From a virus: a stretch of 64,000 nt of DNA. Below the pieces are notes generated by a model that saw nothing but the letters and a program-made list of their open reading frames with translations, searched no databases and was not told the DNA's origin. A program made the position numbers and the translations under genes. The DNA lies in IMG/VR virus record IMGVR_UViG_3300034198_024692, positions 20,875-84,874 of that record; one strand, 5' to 3'. This document shows, in pieces, positions 25,845-33,851 of the stretch. Each line of letters opens with the position of its first letter. The first letter of the stretch is position 1.

Positions 25845-26890
25845 AAAAAATAATCATAACTGGAGTAACAGGTCAAGACGGCTCATTCTTGGCGGAATAC
25901 CTCATCAAAAATACAAATCATATCATTATTGGTGGAGTAAGAAGATTGAGTGTTCCAAATCATAAAAACATTCAAAATCTCATACATAATCCAAGATTTA
26001 AGTTAGTCGATCTGGATATAACTGATCAGGGAAATGTTGAAGAAATAATAAGGCAAGAAAAACCAGATTATTTTATTAATTTTGCTGCAAATTCTTTTGT
26101 CGGTAATAGCTGGACTATGGCAACACATCACTTTAATACAAACTGTATGCCAGTTTTGTATCAACTAGAAGCTATTAGAAAATTTGCTCCAAAGTGTAAA
26201 TACTACAATGCTGGCTCTTCTGAAGAGTTTGGCGACGTAGTGACTGTTCCTCAGTCAGAGGAGCATCCTCTTCGTCCACGTAGTCCTTATGGAGCAGCAA
26301 AAGCCTCTGCTCGACATTTGGTTAAAGTATATAGAGACTCGTATGATCTTTATGCAATTCAGGGCTGGTTATTCAATCACGAAGGCACTCGCAGAGGAGA
26401 AGAATTTGTAACTCGCAAAATCACTAAAAATGTAGCGAGAATAAAAAACGCAATAGACAAACAAGAATCCTTTTCTCTTCTTGAATTAGGTAATCTAGAT
26501 GCGCTTAGAGATTGGAGTGATGCAGAAGATTTTGTAGATGGAGTTTGGAAAATGCTTAATCAAAAAGAACCAAAGGAATACGTTTTATCTTCCAATGAAA
26601 CCCACTCCATTCGTGAATTCGTTGAATTAGCGTTTGAAGCTGCTGGAATAAAAGGAACTTGGTTTGGCGATGGTTTGCAAGAAGAATTTCGTCAAAACGA
26701 AACTGGTAGAGTTCTTTTAGTTATTAATTCTAAGTTTCATAGACCAGCAGAAGTGGAACTTTTATTGGGAGATTCTACTAAAGCTCGCAATGAATTAGGT
26801 TGGACTCCAAAAACTTCGTTCAAAGATTTGGTCAAAAAAATGGTTGCAAATGATTTGAACGAGTATAAACTTGAGCATGGCCAAGTCTAA
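25841..26890 (+). CDS. gmd: GDP-mannose 4,6-dehydratase
   Basis: A 349-residue short-chain dehydrogenase. GVTGQDGSFLAEYLI is the NAD(P)-binding motif in its GMD form, IIGGVRRLS the cofactor-phosphate site, YYNAGSSEEFGDV the catalytic Ser/Glu region and SPYGAAKASA the YxxxK pair. Later GTRRGEEFVTRKITK is typical of GMD. It converts GDP-mannose to GDP-4-keto-6-deoxymannose, precursor of fucose, colitose, perosamine and related sugars. No GDP-fucose synthase is seen, but an epimerase and an RmlC-like protein lie upstream. It overlaps both neighbours. Confidence 0.92.
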   Translation: MKKIIITGVTGQDGSFLAEYLIKNTNHIIIGGVRRLSVPNHKNIQNLIHNPRFKLVDLDITDQGNVEEIIRQEKPDYFINFAANSFVGNSWTMATHHFNTNCMPVLYQLEAIRKFAPKCKYYNAGSSEEFGDVVTVPQSEEHPLRPRSPYGAAKASARHLVKVYRDSYDLYAIQGWLFNHEGTRRGEEFVTRKITKNVARIKNAIDKQESFSLLELGNLDALRDWSDAEDFVDGVWKMLNQKEPKEYVLSSNETHSIREFVELAFEAAGIKGTWFGDGLQEEFRQNETGRVLLVINSKFHRPAEVELLLGDSTKARNELGWTPKTSFKDLVKKMVANDLNEYKLEHGQV

Positions 26891-27221
26891 AATCAACAAA
26901 AAACACATACTTGCCAGACTTACGCTTGTTCCTCAAAAGGACAAGCGTTTGTTTTATATGCGAGAAATGAAGTTTTTAAATGATCTATGCGAAAGGTATT
27001 CTCTTGAGTTTATGAATATCGTTTCTTTTGACAGAAAGTTTGATTCTTTGGCTTATATAGCATGCGATAAACTAAAAGAAACTATGGATCAAAAATTCAG
27101 AGCTTTTAATTATTGTGTTGATCTTTCTAAGTATGAAGATTATCATCTAGGTGATAAGGTTGGGGATGACTGTCATGTTCCCAAATTAACTAAAACAATT
27201 AAAGATTTTTTACATGAGTAA
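26877..27221 (+). CDS. Small protein of unknown function before the recombinase gene
   Basis: About 114 residues, basic at the N terminus (KSKINKKHILARL) with no recognised domain. It begins inside the end of gmd (ATG 26877, preferred to an in-frame TTG at 26871) and overlaps the RecA-like gene by eight bases. It therefore links the sugar and replication blocks in one transcript. The pattern REMKFLNDLCERY suggests a helical protein. Confidence 0.6.
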   Translation: MAKSKINKKHILARLTLVPQKDKRLFYMREMKFLNDLCERYSLEFMNIVSFDRKFDSLAYIACDKLKETMDQKFRAFNYCVDLSKYEDYHLGDKVGDDCHVPKLTKTIKDFLHE

Positions 27222-28347
27222 AGCCAAAGAAAAAGAAGTCCAGAAGTCAAGCGATATTTTAAATTCGTTTTTAAAGCAAAACGCTACAGATCACTACAAT
27301 TTTGAAGAAGCCATTGACTACAAAGTCTCTAGCGGTTCTCTTCAATTAGATCTTCATTTAGGAGGTGGTCTTGGGCCAGGTCTGCATAGATTTGTTGGAA
27401 TGAATGAGGGAGGCAAGACAAGTGCAGCTCTTTCCTTTATGAAAAATTTCTTAGAAAAGACTCCAAAAGCAAAAGGCTTTTATATTAAAGCAGAAGGTCG
27501 GCTTTCTCAAGAAATGCAGGAGCGATCTGGAATCAAGTTTGTTTTTAGTGCAGATGAATGGGAACAAGGAACTTGCTTCGTATTTGAAAGCAATATTTAT
27601 GAAACAGTTGTCGATGTAATGAGACAATTGGTTGCAAAAAACGAAGAAGGAAATGTTTATTATTTCCTTCTCGATTCTGTTGACGGTCTCATTTCCAAAG
27701 GGGACTTAGACAAAAGCTTTGAAGATTCAAATAAGGTTGCTGGAGGAGCTGTAATTGCTGCAAACTTCATGAAGCGTCTTTCTATTGGTTTGGCAAAGCG
27801 TGGGCATATTGCTGTATTCATTAGTCAAGTTCGAGCGGATATTAAGCTAGATCCATATTCAAAAGCTCCTATTCGTCAAACTTCTGCAACAGGAGGAAAC
27901 GCGCTTCTTCACTTTGCCAACTGGATTCTTGAATTTGAACCGAGAAACAAGGGAGATTTGATTCTTAAAAATCCAGCTGAAAACAAAATCGATTTGGTGA
28001 ACAATCCAATTGTTGGACACTTTGCAAAAGTCACTGTCAAAAAATCACCAAACGAAAAAACAAATCTAACAATTCCCTATCCAATTAAATATGGAAGAAC
28101 AAATGGAAGCTCTATTTGGGTGGAAAAAGAAATTGTTGATTTGCTGTTCCTTTGGGAATTTTTGACCAAAAAGACTTCTTGGATTTCTCCGACAGAAGAG
28201 TTTAATGAGCTTCTGCAAGAAAATGGATTCCCTCCGTTTGAAAAGATCCAAGGTCAAGACGCTCTTTTCAGCTTTATCGAGTCAGACAAAAAGCTCTGTG
28301 ATTTCTTGACTAATTACTTTAAAAAAACAATTTCTAATGAAGTTTAA
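27214..28347 (+). CDS. RecA/UvsX-like recombinase
   Basis: A 377-residue RecA-fold ATPase. SGSLQLDLHLGGGLGPGLH precedes a Walker A in the form GMNEGGKTS, VYYFLLDSVDGL is Walker B, and FISQVRADIKL plus ATGGNALLHFANWILEF match the RecA region from the L1 loop to beyond L2. It lacks the standard (G/A)P(E)SSGKT wording, as do phage recombinases. It should form filaments on single-stranded DNA for strand exchange and recombination-dependent replication, working with the SSB. Overlaps both neighbours; the next start is within its last codons. Confidence 0.88.
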   Translation: MSKAKEKEVQKSSDILNSFLKQNATDHYNFEEAIDYKVSSGSLQLDLHLGGGLGPGLHRFVGMNEGGKTSAALSFMKNFLEKTPKAKGFYIKAEGRLSQEMQERSGIKFVFSADEWEQGTCFVFESNIYETVVDVMRQLVAKNEEGNVYYFLLDSVDGLISKGDLDKSFEDSNKVAGGAVIAANFMKRLSIGLAKRGHIAVFISQVRADIKLDPYSKAPIRQTSATGGNALLHFANWILEFEPRNKGDLILKNPAENKIDLVNNPIVGHFAKVTVKKSPNEKTNLTIPYPIKYGRTNGSSIWVEKEIVDLLFLWEFLTKKTSWISPTEEFNELLQENGFPPFEKIQGQDALFSFIESDKKLCDFLTNYFKKTISNEV

Positions 28348-28744
28348 AACTCTTTCTGGATCGACAGCTGAGCTTAGAAATGCAAGGAAGTATTTGGTAA
28401 AATGGGAAGCGGAAAGTAAGAGCAAGTTTCAGTTCTCTGTTAAGGATTTTTTATATCCTTACTGGAGATCTGATATTGTTTTTGAGGAATTCAAATTAGT
28501 CGGAACTCGGCTTTCTTTTGACTTTTACAACGCAAGCAAAAAAGTTGCAATTGAAGTGCAGGGCGCTCAGCATACTAAATATGTTAAATTCTTTCATGGA
28601 AATCGAATGAAGTATCTTGAGCAGTTAAAGCGAGACGATAAAAAACTCAGATTTTGCCAAATAAATAATATCAATCTCGTGGAGATTTATCCAAGCGATA
28701 AAATTTGTGCTGAGCTTTTTGAGTCGTTTGGGGTGATTTTGTAG
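28337..28744 (+). CDS. PD-(D/E)XK / Vsr-like nuclease
   Basis: A 135-residue protein. LSFDFYNASKKVAIEVQGAQH gives a D followed by an ExQ pair at the spacing of PD-(D/E)XK nucleases of the Vsr or MutH-like type, and LKRDDKKLRFCQINNINLVEIYP completes the fold (RD..K..C..N.I.L..I.). Small proteins of this family in phages are thought to act as endonucleases in recombination, repair or homing. It overlaps the recombinase gene by 11 bases, which favours a recombination role. Confidence 0.7.
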   Translation: MKFKTLSGSTAELRNARKYLVKWEAESKSKFQFSVKDFLYPYWRSDIVFEEFKLVGTRLSFDFYNASKKVAIEVQGAQHTKYVKFFHGNRMKYLEQLKRDDKKLRFCQINNINLVEIYPSDKICAELFESFGVIL

Positions 28745-28745
28745 A

Positions 28746-28773
28746 TTGACTTTTCGAAATACATAGCAATAAT
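28746..28773 (+). promoter_or_regulatory. Promoter before dnaB, leaderless
   Basis: TTGACT (28746-28751), 16-base spacer, AATAAT (28768-28773), then five bases and ATG (28779). It gives a transcript starting at the helicase start codon. Confidence 0.7.
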
Positions 28774-28778
28774 TGGAT

Positions 28779-30287
28779 ATGATATATAATCTTGAGTTAG
28801 AAAAACAACTTCTTGCGGCTTTGATTAAAGAGCCAGAAAGCTACTCTGAAATTTCTAATTTTATTAGCTCGAAAGACTTTTATTCAGAAGATTCTAATCT
28901 TCACAGCACAATCTTTACGATTGTGAAGCAATCTATTGATTCTGGGGAGCAGATCGATGAAGTCATTATCGCTCAAAGAATTAGCACTTTGGGTTTGTCT
29001 TTTGAGGATCGAGTTAATCCATCAGATTATATTCGCTCTCTCGCTTTGAGAAAAGTTCCAAAAGGCAACTTGATCAAAACTGCTAAAGAGTTGAAGAAGT
29101 TTACGATTAGGCGCGAGATTTTTGAGTCTGCTCAGGAAATTGCGAAAAAGATGAAGTCGGTTTCTCCAGAAACTCCTTATTCTCAAATTATTGAGCAAGC
29201 AGACAATGTTTATAATTCTCGTATTAATCTATACGAAATTGGCAATGACACTCCAGAAAACATCTATGATGAGATGGAGGCTATGATTGAGGAGCGCGGA
29301 AACAATCCGATTAAAGAATTCGGGATGATGGGTCCGCATGAAAAGATCAATCAGATTTATGGTTCTTTGCTTAGACCTGGCAACATCACAGTTGTTGTTG
29401 CTCGTTCTGGTGTTGGTAAGACTCAGTGGTGCATGGATTATAGCACTAAGGTCGGCATTAAATATGGTGTTCCCGTTCTTCATTTTGATAATGGAGAAAT
29501 GAGCAAAGAAGAACTTATCATGCGTCAATGCGCTGCCATTACTGGTGTTCCCATGCATTTGCTCGAAACTGGAGATTGGCGCAGAGCTGGTCAAGATGTG
29601 GTAAACAAAGTTCGTGAAGCTTGGCCAAAGATCAAGTCTATGAAATTCTATTACTACAATGTTGGCGGTATGGATGTAGATTCTATGATTAAAACTCTTA
29701 AGAGGTTTTACTACGGTAAAGTCGGCAGAGGCAATCAAATGATCTTTTCTTTCGACTATATCAAAACTACATCAGAAGCTTCTGGAGGAAAGAACGAATG
29801 GCAGATCGTTGGCGAAATGGTTGATAAATTCAAGAAGTGTATCCAAAAAGAAATTCTTCATGATGGAAATCCAGTTATTCCAATGATTACTTCTGTTCAA
29901 TCTAACAGAAGCGGTATTACAAATAATCGTCAGTCTCAAAATATTGTTGACGATGAAAGCATCGTCTCTCTTTCTGACAGAATCACTCAGTTCTGCTCCC
30001 ACATGTTTATCTTGAGAAATAAAACAGCTGATGAAATTGAGATCGAAGGTCGCAGCTTTGGAACTCATAAATTTATCAACGTAAAAGCTCGACATCTTGG
30101 AAAAGATATTGCTGGAGCAGTTGAACCAGTTCAGATTGGCGATACTCTTAGAAAGAATTTTATCAATCTTGAATTCAAAAACTTCTGTATTACAGAAAGA
30201 GGAGATCTTCGAGATATTGCTGCTCTTGCAGAAGGACGCTTGGAACTAGACGAAAATGACAACGACTCAATCCCAGACTTCGGTTGA
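28779..30287 (+). CDS. dnaB: Replicative DNA helicase, DnaB family
   Basis: About 502 residues, the usual DnaB size. The N-terminal domain (residues 1-150) starts LELEKQLLAALIKEPESYSE, the typical DnaB_N opening. The RecA-like motor has VVVARSGVGKTQWCMDY (Walker A), FSFDYIKTT (Walker B) and ITSVQSNRSG (motif 4). Late conserved text around SIVSLSDRITQFCSHMF matches the DnaB/Gp4 C domain. It unwinds the fork and recruits the primase encoded just downstream, with which it overlaps by 32 bases. I chose the ATG at 28779, five bases after the -10 box, over an in-frame TTG at 28773. Confidence 0.93.
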   Translation: MIYNLELEKQLLAALIKEPESYSEISNFISSKDFYSEDSNLHSTIFTIVKQSIDSGEQIDEVIIAQRISTLGLSFEDRVNPSDYIRSLALRKVPKGNLIKTAKELKKFTIRREIFESAQEIAKKMKSVSPETPYSQIIEQADNVYNSRINLYEIGNDTPENIYDEMEAMIEERGNNPIKEFGMMGPHEKINQIYGSLLRPGNITVVVARSGVGKTQWCMDYSTKVGIKYGVPVLHFDNGEMSKEELIMRQCAAITGVPMHLLETGDWRRAGQDVVNKVREAWPKIKSMKFYYYNVGGMDVDSMIKTLKRFYYGKVGRGNQMIFSFDYIKTTSEASGGKNEWQIVGEMVDKFKKCIQKEILHDGNPVIPMITSVQSNRSGITNNRQSQNIVDDESIVSLSDRITQFCSHMFILRNKTADEIEIEGRSFGTHKFINVKARHLGKDIAGAVEPVQIGDTLRKNFINLEFKNFCITERGDLRDIAALAEGRLELDENDNDSIPDFG

Positions 30288-31332
30288 TCCATCTCAAATC
30301 CAATCTACTCTAGAAACAATTGGATATACTCTGGTTGATTTTGGAAATCATTGGAGAACCAATGCTTTGTATAGAGGCGGCGACAATAGAATGTCGATTC
30401 GTATCTATAAAAATACTGGAGTCTGGACTGATTTCGTAAATGGAGGAAAATCTCTTCCTTTCGAAAAGCTACTGCAACTTACTATTGGTTCGGATAAGAA
30501 AAAGATCAATGAAATCACAGCTTCTTTGAAGAAGTCCGATGAATTTGTTTACATTAAAAAAGAAACTATCGAAATGGAAGAAATATACCCAAAAGAAATC
30601 CTTCAAAAACTTTTCCCAAATTATAACTTTTACACCAAAAAGGGCTTCTCAGAAGACACTTTGAAGTTCTACAAAACTGGACTTGCTGGTGCTGGAAAAA
30701 TGTATCGAAGAATGGTATTTCCTATATACAATGAGCATTCCCAAATTATTGGGTTTAGTGGTCGTAAAATTGACGAAGGAAATGAACTTTCTCCAAAGTG
30801 GAAGCATCTTGGGAAGAGAAAGAACTGGGTATATCCAGCTTATATTCCAAACGAATCTTCTATTGATTCTGTGATTAAAGAAAAGCAAGAAGTTGTTCTT
30901 GTGGAAAGTATCGGAGATAGCATGGCTCTTTTTGAATCTGGAGTTAAAAATAATATTGTTACTTTTGGAATTGGATGCAGCTCTTCAATTATTGCTTATC
31001 TAAATTCCATGCCAATCAAGAAGATTATTATTTCTACAAATAACGATTTTCATTCTTCCACAAATCATGGATACAAAGGAGCGGTTAAGATTTTGATGTC
31101 TCTTCGTCCTTATTTTGACTTTGATTGTTTGGAGATCCGAATGCCGCCAGAAGGATTTAATGATCTATCTGATGCTTATCAAAGTGGAGAAGATCTTAAA
31201 TCTTGGTATAATACAGAAACTGATAAAAAGAATTATCTTCAAAATCTTCATTCGTATGTTAAAAAATACATGAACTTTTTTAAACAGAAAGAGGCTGCTT
31301 CTTTGATCAAACTAATCGAAAATTATGAGTAA
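30256..31332 (+). CDS. DNA primase, Toprim type
   Basis: A 358-residue protein. The central part has MVFPIYNEHSQIIGFSGRKI and SPKWKHLGKRKNWVYP, the DnaG-type catalytic core, and VVLVESIGDSMALFESG, the first Toprim motif with its glutamate. The second Toprim motif, normally DxD, reads STNNDF, so the first aspartate is Asn. The N terminus (about residues 20-75) resembles a zinc-binding domain but has no cysteine or histidine ligands. It should lay RNA primers for the phage polymerase. Overlaps dnaB and the following nuclease gene. Confidence 0.85.
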   Translation: MTTTQSQTSVDPSQIQSTLETIGYTLVDFGNHWRTNALYRGGDNRMSIRIYKNTGVWTDFVNGGKSLPFEKLLQLTIGSDKKKINEITASLKKSDEFVYIKKETIEMEEIYPKEILQKLFPNYNFYTKKGFSEDTLKFYKTGLAGAGKMYRRMVFPIYNEHSQIIGFSGRKIDEGNELSPKWKHLGKRKNWVYPAYIPNESSIDSVIKEKQEVVLVESIGDSMALFESGVKNNIVTFGIGCSSSIIAYLNSMPIKKIIISTNNDFHSSTNHGYKGAVKILMSLRPYFDFDCLEIRMPPEGFNDLSDAYQSGEDLKSWYNTETDKKNYLQNLHSYVKKYMNFFKQKEAASLIKLIENYE

Positions 31333-32428
31333 TCCAGAAACACCTTTGTCTGCCAGTAGAATCAAAACCGCTCAATCTTGTAGTTGGTTGTATTGGGCAA
31401 AGTATAAATTGAGCCTGCCTGATTCATCAAACGATGGAGCTAAGAGAGGATCAATCTGTCACTTAGTTTTTGAATTGTTGGGCGAGCCTCGTCGAAAGAA
31501 GACATACCAAAAAATTATTGAAGAAGAAGATATCTTTGCCGTTGAGTCTGTGAAGCGCTTGGTTTTAAAACACGCAAAAAAATCTGGCGTAGATGATGAA
31601 GAGAATATTGAGATGATCAAGGAAATGACCTTAAATGGTCTAGAATATGATTTCTATGGAGAAAACTCTAATATCCCAACAGAAGCTATTTCAGAAAAAG
31701 ATTTCGAAATCGTTCATGTTTCAGAGGATGAGGGGATTAAGTACAAAATCAAAGGGTTCATTGATAAGCTGTTCTTGTATAAAGAAAACAAGTTTGCTTT
31801 GATTCGAGACTTTAAAAGCAGCAAGCAAGTCTTTAAAGGTAAGGAAATTTCTGATAATCTTCAAGACTACATGTATAGTCTTGCTGTGAAACATCTTTAT
31901 CCAGATTATCAAAATAGACAGAGTGAATTCTTGTTTTTGAAATTTGATCTTGATGATAAAAAATCAGCTAAGCTTAGGTATGGTGCAAACAGCCTTCTTG
32001 ATAAGAAGAGGGAAAAAGGCTGTGGAGTCGTTTTAATGCAACCTATCTCAGAAGACGATCTTTCTGGATTTGAGTATCAGTTAAGCGGAATGCAGGCTTA
32101 TCTTGATAATTTCACAGAAAAAGATTCCTGTGGAAACCTTGCAGCAACTCAACCATTTCCATCTGATAACTCATTTAGCGGTCCACTTCAATGCGGTTTC
32201 GCAAAAGTCAAAGGGCAACTTAAGAAAGATGGAACTCCAATGTGGCATTGTCCAATGAAGTTTGATTTTCATTATATTGCCATTTTAAATGAAAGTGGAA
32301 AGCTTGTAAAATCATATCATGAAAATGAGTTTGAAATTTCTTTAGTTCCAGAAAAGCATACTTTTGAGAAGCGTTATTATGCTGGATGCCCAGCATTCAA
32401 TAAAAAAGCTTATTCTTCTAAAAAATAA
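31325..32428 (+). CDS. RecB/Cas4-like PD-(D/E)XK exonuclease
   Basis: A 367-residue protein. LSASRIKTAQSCSWLYWAKY and RGSICHLVFELLG are the N-terminal conserved motifs (with an early cysteine), IKGFIDKLFL gives the metal-binding D, and ALIRDFKSSKQVF gives the DxK pair. DNLQDYMYSLA is the QxxxY motif. Cysteines near both ends (QSC, CG, WHC, GCP) could bind an iron-sulphur cluster as in Cas4 or AddB, but this is not certain. It probably resects DNA ends for recombination or replication. In an operon with the primase and helicase. Confidence 0.8.
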   Translation: MSNPETPLSASRIKTAQSCSWLYWAKYKLSLPDSSNDGAKRGSICHLVFELLGEPRRKKTYQKIIEEEDIFAVESVKRLVLKHAKKSGVDDEENIEMIKEMTLNGLEYDFYGENSNIPTEAISEKDFEIVHVSEDEGIKYKIKGFIDKLFLYKENKFALIRDFKSSKQVFKGKEISDNLQDYMYSLAVKHLYPDYQNRQSEFLFLKFDLDDKKSAKLRYGANSLLDKKREKGCGVVLMQPISEDDLSGFEYQLSGMQAYLDNFTEKDSCGNLAATQPFPSDNSFSGPLQCGFAKVKGQLKKDGTPMWHCPMKFDFHYIAILNESGKLVKSYHENEFEISLVPEKHTFEKRYYAGCPAFNKKAYSSKK

Positions 32429-32445
32429 AAATCCTGCATTAATGA

Positions 32446-32473
32446 TTGACTTGCGGCGTGGTTATGGTATTCT
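32446..32473 (+). promoter_or_regulatory. Promoter before the polymerase III genes, leaderless
   Basis: TTGACT (32446-32451), 16-base spacer, TATTCT (32468-32473), then five bases and ATG (32479). Same geometry as the dnaB promoter. Confidence 0.65.
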
Positions 32474-32478
32474 CTTCA

Positions 32479-33222
32479 ATGAGAATGATTCCACTATTTA
32501 AATCTACCAATTCAATTGGAAAAAGTATTCTGACTCTGGACCATCCCGACAAAGTTCGCGATGATGGTCCAGATAGTATTTTTTCTATAGCGCAAGATGC
32601 AAAGCTAGATACTGTCTATCTAGTAGAAGATTCAATGATCGGCTTCTTTGATGCCTTCAAGAAGGCAAAGGAGCTTGGATTTAAGCTTATTTTTGGTTAT
32701 AGATTCTCTTGCTGCACAGATAAGAATTCTTCAGATTCTCATCACAAGCTTATCGCATTTGCTCTTAATGATCAGGGTTGTCGAGATCTGTATTCCTTTT
32801 ACAGCCATATTAATACTGAATATGATGGCGTCGTGACAAATGAAGATCTCTGTCGCTTGTGGACTCAGAATATGCTTTTGGCTGTGCCATTTTATGATTC
32901 TTTTATTTTTAGGAATCATCTTTATCTAGCAAACTGCACTCCAGATTTTCAAGATATTAATCCAGTATATTTTGTCGAAAGAAACGGTCTACCTTTCGAT
33001 GAAATGATTGAAAAGGCTGTTGTAGATTACGCTTCAATAAGAAATAGTAACGTCCAGTTGGCAAAATCTATTTACTATAGGTATCGGTCTGACTGTGAAG
33101 CTCTTCAAACTTATAAAGCTATTTGTAATCGTAGCTTCGGAAAGCAAGCTACGCTCTCATCCCCCAACCTAAACCATTTCGGCAGCGAGGAATTCTGCTG
33201 GGAATCATTTGAAGAACAATGA
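32479..33222 (+). CDS. DNA polymerase III alpha, PHP-domain part as a separate protein
   Basis: About 247 residues corresponding to the N-terminal PHP domain of bacterial DnaE. The middle reads TVYLVEDSMIGFFDAFKKA and ELGFKLIFGYRFSC, which matches the DnaE pattern of a strand, a helix and KLIFG.R. The metal-binding N-terminal motif (H.H..YS..DG in DnaE) is degenerate here: IPLFKSTNSIGKSILTLDH. The domain is probably structural, not catalytic. The C terminus ends where the DnaE polymerase part would begin. The exonuclease gene follows with ATGA overlap, and the polymerase core comes next. Start chosen at 32479, five bases after the -10 box. Confidence 0.82.
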   Translation: MRMIPLFKSTNSIGKSILTLDHPDKVRDDGPDSIFSIAQDAKLDTVYLVEDSMIGFFDAFKKAKELGFKLIFGYRFSCCTDKNSSDSHHKLIAFALNDQGCRDLYSFYSHINTEYDGVVTNEDLCRLWTQNMLLAVPFYDSFIFRNHLYLANCTPDFQDINPVYFVERNGLPFDEMIEKAVVDYASIRNSNVQLAKSIYYRYRSDCEALQTYKAICNRSFGKQATLSSPNLNHFGSEEFCWESFEEQ

Positions 33223-33851
33223 AAGAAGAACTACTTAGATTTCAAAAAAATCAAAAATATCTCATTATTGACTGTGAGACAGAAGGCTTAAATTTGGTTC
33301 GCTCTCGTCCTTGGCAATGCGCATGGATTACTGCGGAAGGCAGAAACATCACAAGTAAAAATGATCGATTTATCAAGTGGGAAAGTTTGCAAGTTTCTGA
33401 TGGAGCTGCAAAAATCACTGGATTTTCCGAAGATGAATATGAAAGGCGAGCAGAAGATCCAGTAAAAGTTTGGAGCGATCTTTCTAAATATCTTTTTGAT
33501 CCTAGTTATATTGTTATTGGTCAAAACATTTTGGGCTTTGATGTTTACATGTTGAATGTTTGGCTAAAAGAGATGGGTAGAAAAAGTGACTACTCATATC
33601 TTGATCGCATCATTGATACAAAGTCTTTGTCAACAGCAATCTTTAAAAATATTCTTCCAGACAAATCTAATTTTTTGTCTTGGCAGTATAAGCTTTTAAA
33701 CCACAAAGAGAAAGGACTCAAGACTTCTCAAGCTAGTATGTTGAAGCATTACAATATTCCTCACGATCCACACAAGCTCCACGATGCTTTGTATGACATC
33801 GAAATGACATTCCAAATTTTCCTAAAACAAATTTACGATATTGAAGTATGA
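33219..33851 (+). CDS. DnaQ-like 3'-5' proofreading exonuclease
   Basis: A 210-residue DEDDh exonuclease. YLIIDCETEGLNLV is Exo I (D.E), VIGQNILGFDVYMLNVWL is Exo II, and HDPHKLHDALYDIEMTFQIF is the HxxxxD Exo III motif. It removes mismatched 3' ends during replication. It is placed between the PHP and polymerase genes, with ATGA overlaps on both sides, so the three proteins are made together and probably form one complex. In PolC the exonuclease is inserted in the PHP domain; here the same order exists as separate genes. Confidence 0.9.
   Translation: MKEELLRFQKNQKYLIIDCETEGLNLVRSRPWQCAWITAEGRNITSKNDRFIKWESLQVSDGAAKITGFSEDEYERRAEDPVKVWSDLSKYLFDPSYIVIGQNILGFDVYMLNVWLKEMGRKSDYSYLDRIIDTKSLSTAIFKNILPDKSNFLSWQYKLLNHKEKGLKTSQASMLKHYNIPHDPHKLHDALYDIEMTFQIFLKQIYDIEV

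Noticed and set aside
28337-28744. Holliday junction resolvase
   Set aside because: The D...ExQ motif fits a Vsr/MutH-like nuclease better; no RuvC or archaeal resolvase signature is visible.
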